DNA from: Helianthus annuus
Taxonomy: Eukaryota > Streptophyta > Magnoliopsida > Asterales > Asteraceae
DNA length: 64,000 bases
Assembly (NCBI RefSeq): GCF_002127325.2
Contig: NC_035448.2
Coordinates: 127,260,561 to 127,324,560, forward strand
Direction: 5' to 3'
Below are positions 63,299 to 64,000 of the stretch, in pieces (within the stretch, counting starts at the first letter, position 1; every line of letters starts with the position of its first letter). A program made the translations under genes and the position numbers. The notes below the pieces were generated by a model. The model was not told the DNA's origin. It saw nothing but the letters and a program-made list of their open reading frames with translations, and ran no database searches.

Positions 63299-64000
63299 TT
63301 ACAGGTCAAAACAAGAGACTTGATGAAATATCCACCTTGCGCAATTATCCACCTTATACCTTGCATCTAGTGTCCACCTGGGTAAAATATAATGATCAGG
63401 TAGAGTTTTAACATGTCTCTTCTTCAAGACATACAAGATATGCTTGCATAATATCCCATATGTTTCAAACTTTGCACATGAACATGTGACATCTATCCTA
63501 TCTGAGACACGAAAGTTAACATTTCTCCAATAGTTTTTATCTATATCCAATTGTCCAACCTTATATATGATTTCTTTAGAAGTCTTGCTTATGGTCTCAT
63601 GAGTTAAATTGAAGGTAGCCTCAGTCCATTCTTTTTTGAATGCATCAAAGAGCTTTCTCGTGTAGCGTGAGCTCGCTTTTACCTCTATCAAATTAACAGA
63701 AGAAAGAACTGGCTTGGAGTTCATGGTCTTGAAGTCTTCATCTTCTTCGGCAGTCCTTCGAGCCTCAACAGCTTTGTCATACTGTATTACGAACTCATTC
63801 AACATGGTCTTGGAATTTATATATCCATCAAAAAAAGAGTGAATACTCTCGCTTCTTTCGCTTGATGTCATGCCAGCAAAGAAACAATCTTTCAAGTAGG
63901 CTTTAGCCCAATATTTGCGTTGGTTATACATCTCCGTTATCCAACTGCCGCTTTGAAAATTATATTTAGCACATAAAACTTCCCAACGAGTTTCAAATTC
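63299..64000 (-). CDS. FAR1-related / MULE transposase-type protein, C-terminal part (5' end beyond window)
   Basis: The frame is open from the window edge (EFETRWEVLCAKYN..) to the stop at 63299, giving 233 residues. The N-terminal visible part (QRKYWAKAYLKDCFFAGMTSSERSESIHSF in overlapping pieces) is the end of the MULE transposase domain shared by FAR1/FRS proteins. About 60 residues from the end lies the SWIM zinc finger, CSCAKFETYGILCKHILYVL (C-x-C..C-x-H), a DNA-binding module. FHY3/FAR1 relatives are nuclear transcription factors derived from Mutator-like transposases. The protein ends soon after LPDHYILPRWTLDAR, shorter than usual for the family, so it may be a truncated gene or may continue through an intron starting near AAG-GTGGATAA at about 63353. 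An active or dead transposase is also possible. Confidence 0.88.
   Translation of the reverse strand, partial: EFETRWEVLCAKYNFQSGSWITEMYNQRKYWAKAYLKDCFFAGMTSSERSESIHSFFDGYINSKTMLNEFVIQYDKAVEARRTAEEDEDFKTMNSKPVLSSVNLIEVKASSRYTRKLFDAFKKEWTEATFNLTHETISKTSKEIIYKVGQLDIDKNYWRNVNFRVSDRIDVTCSCAKFETYGILCKHILYVLKKRHVKTLPDHYILPRWTLDARYKVDNCARWIFHQVSCFDL

Noticed and set aside
1..64000. tRNA, rRNA or snRNA genes
   Set aside because: I looked for tRNA-like cloverleaf segments and conserved rRNA blocks and saw none; only PBS sequences complementary to tRNA ends are present.

Overview
The window is plant nuclear DNA, most likely Asteraceae. The reasons are dense nests of long-LTR Ty3/gypsy elements, a 'CACGGGG..CCGTG' motif-rich LTR family, and a D/E/P-rich extra retroelement ORF of a kind I recall from Asteraceae annotations. 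The genus cannot be fixed from sequence alone. I see no bacterial, organellar or viral-particle gene set. Only two regions look like ordinary host-type genes: an intact, intronless LRR/proline-rich cell-wall protein at 43388-44860 (+), and the 3' end of a FAR1/MULE-type SWIM-finger gene running off the right edge (63299-64000, -).

Left 39 kb: a stack of at least six LTR retrotransposons. I name them by nesting. F (+, LTR remnant 38435-39251) was entered by C (-, LTR 36037-38434). C was entered by B (-, complete, 24155-35567, TSD GAACA) and by D (-, right LTR 22060-24012, gag split over 20822-21505 and 1-505). D gag was entered by A (+, complete, 506-20816, TSD CGCTG). ORF1 of A was entered by E (-, complete, 3149-16178, TSD TCAGG). 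Target-site duplications, PBS, PPT and LTR pairs support each step for A, B and E. B is a chromodomain-bearing Del/Tekay-type chromovirus whose single gag-pol frame carries only two stops. A encodes no polymerase, only two small ORFs, and so must depend on another element. E keeps gag and an extra upstream ORF, but its pol is ruined although its LTRs are nearly identical.

Middle (39-47 kb): MITEs (Harbinger-like with TAA duplications, hAT-like with 8-bp duplications), microsatellites, and the LRR gene with a TATA box and a poly(A)-type signal.

Right (47-64 kb): a 5.1-kb Ty3/gypsy element G (46963-52075, TSD TTAGG) with one continuous gag-pol frame interrupted by four stops. G sits four bases inside the left tip of a hAT-like non-autonomous transposon (46959-53135), which also contains a MULE-type MITE. 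Then come two related head-to-head TIR elements (54 to 57.6 kb) with a minisatellite, and a run of foldback modules separated by (TA)n tracts (59.2-61.0 kb). AT-rich DNA with little recognisable content leads to the FAR1-like gene.

The genes do not form a pathway. The window is mostly a record of transposition and decay. The points most worth following are the extra ORF of E, the two-ORF non-autonomous family A, a likely spliceosomal intron inside the gag of D, the lineage-specific self-complementary motif clusters in four LTR families, a 10-bp palindrome block conserved between three LTR families, and the (TA)n-anchored foldback cluster. All identities are from reading motifs by eye; no database search was possible.
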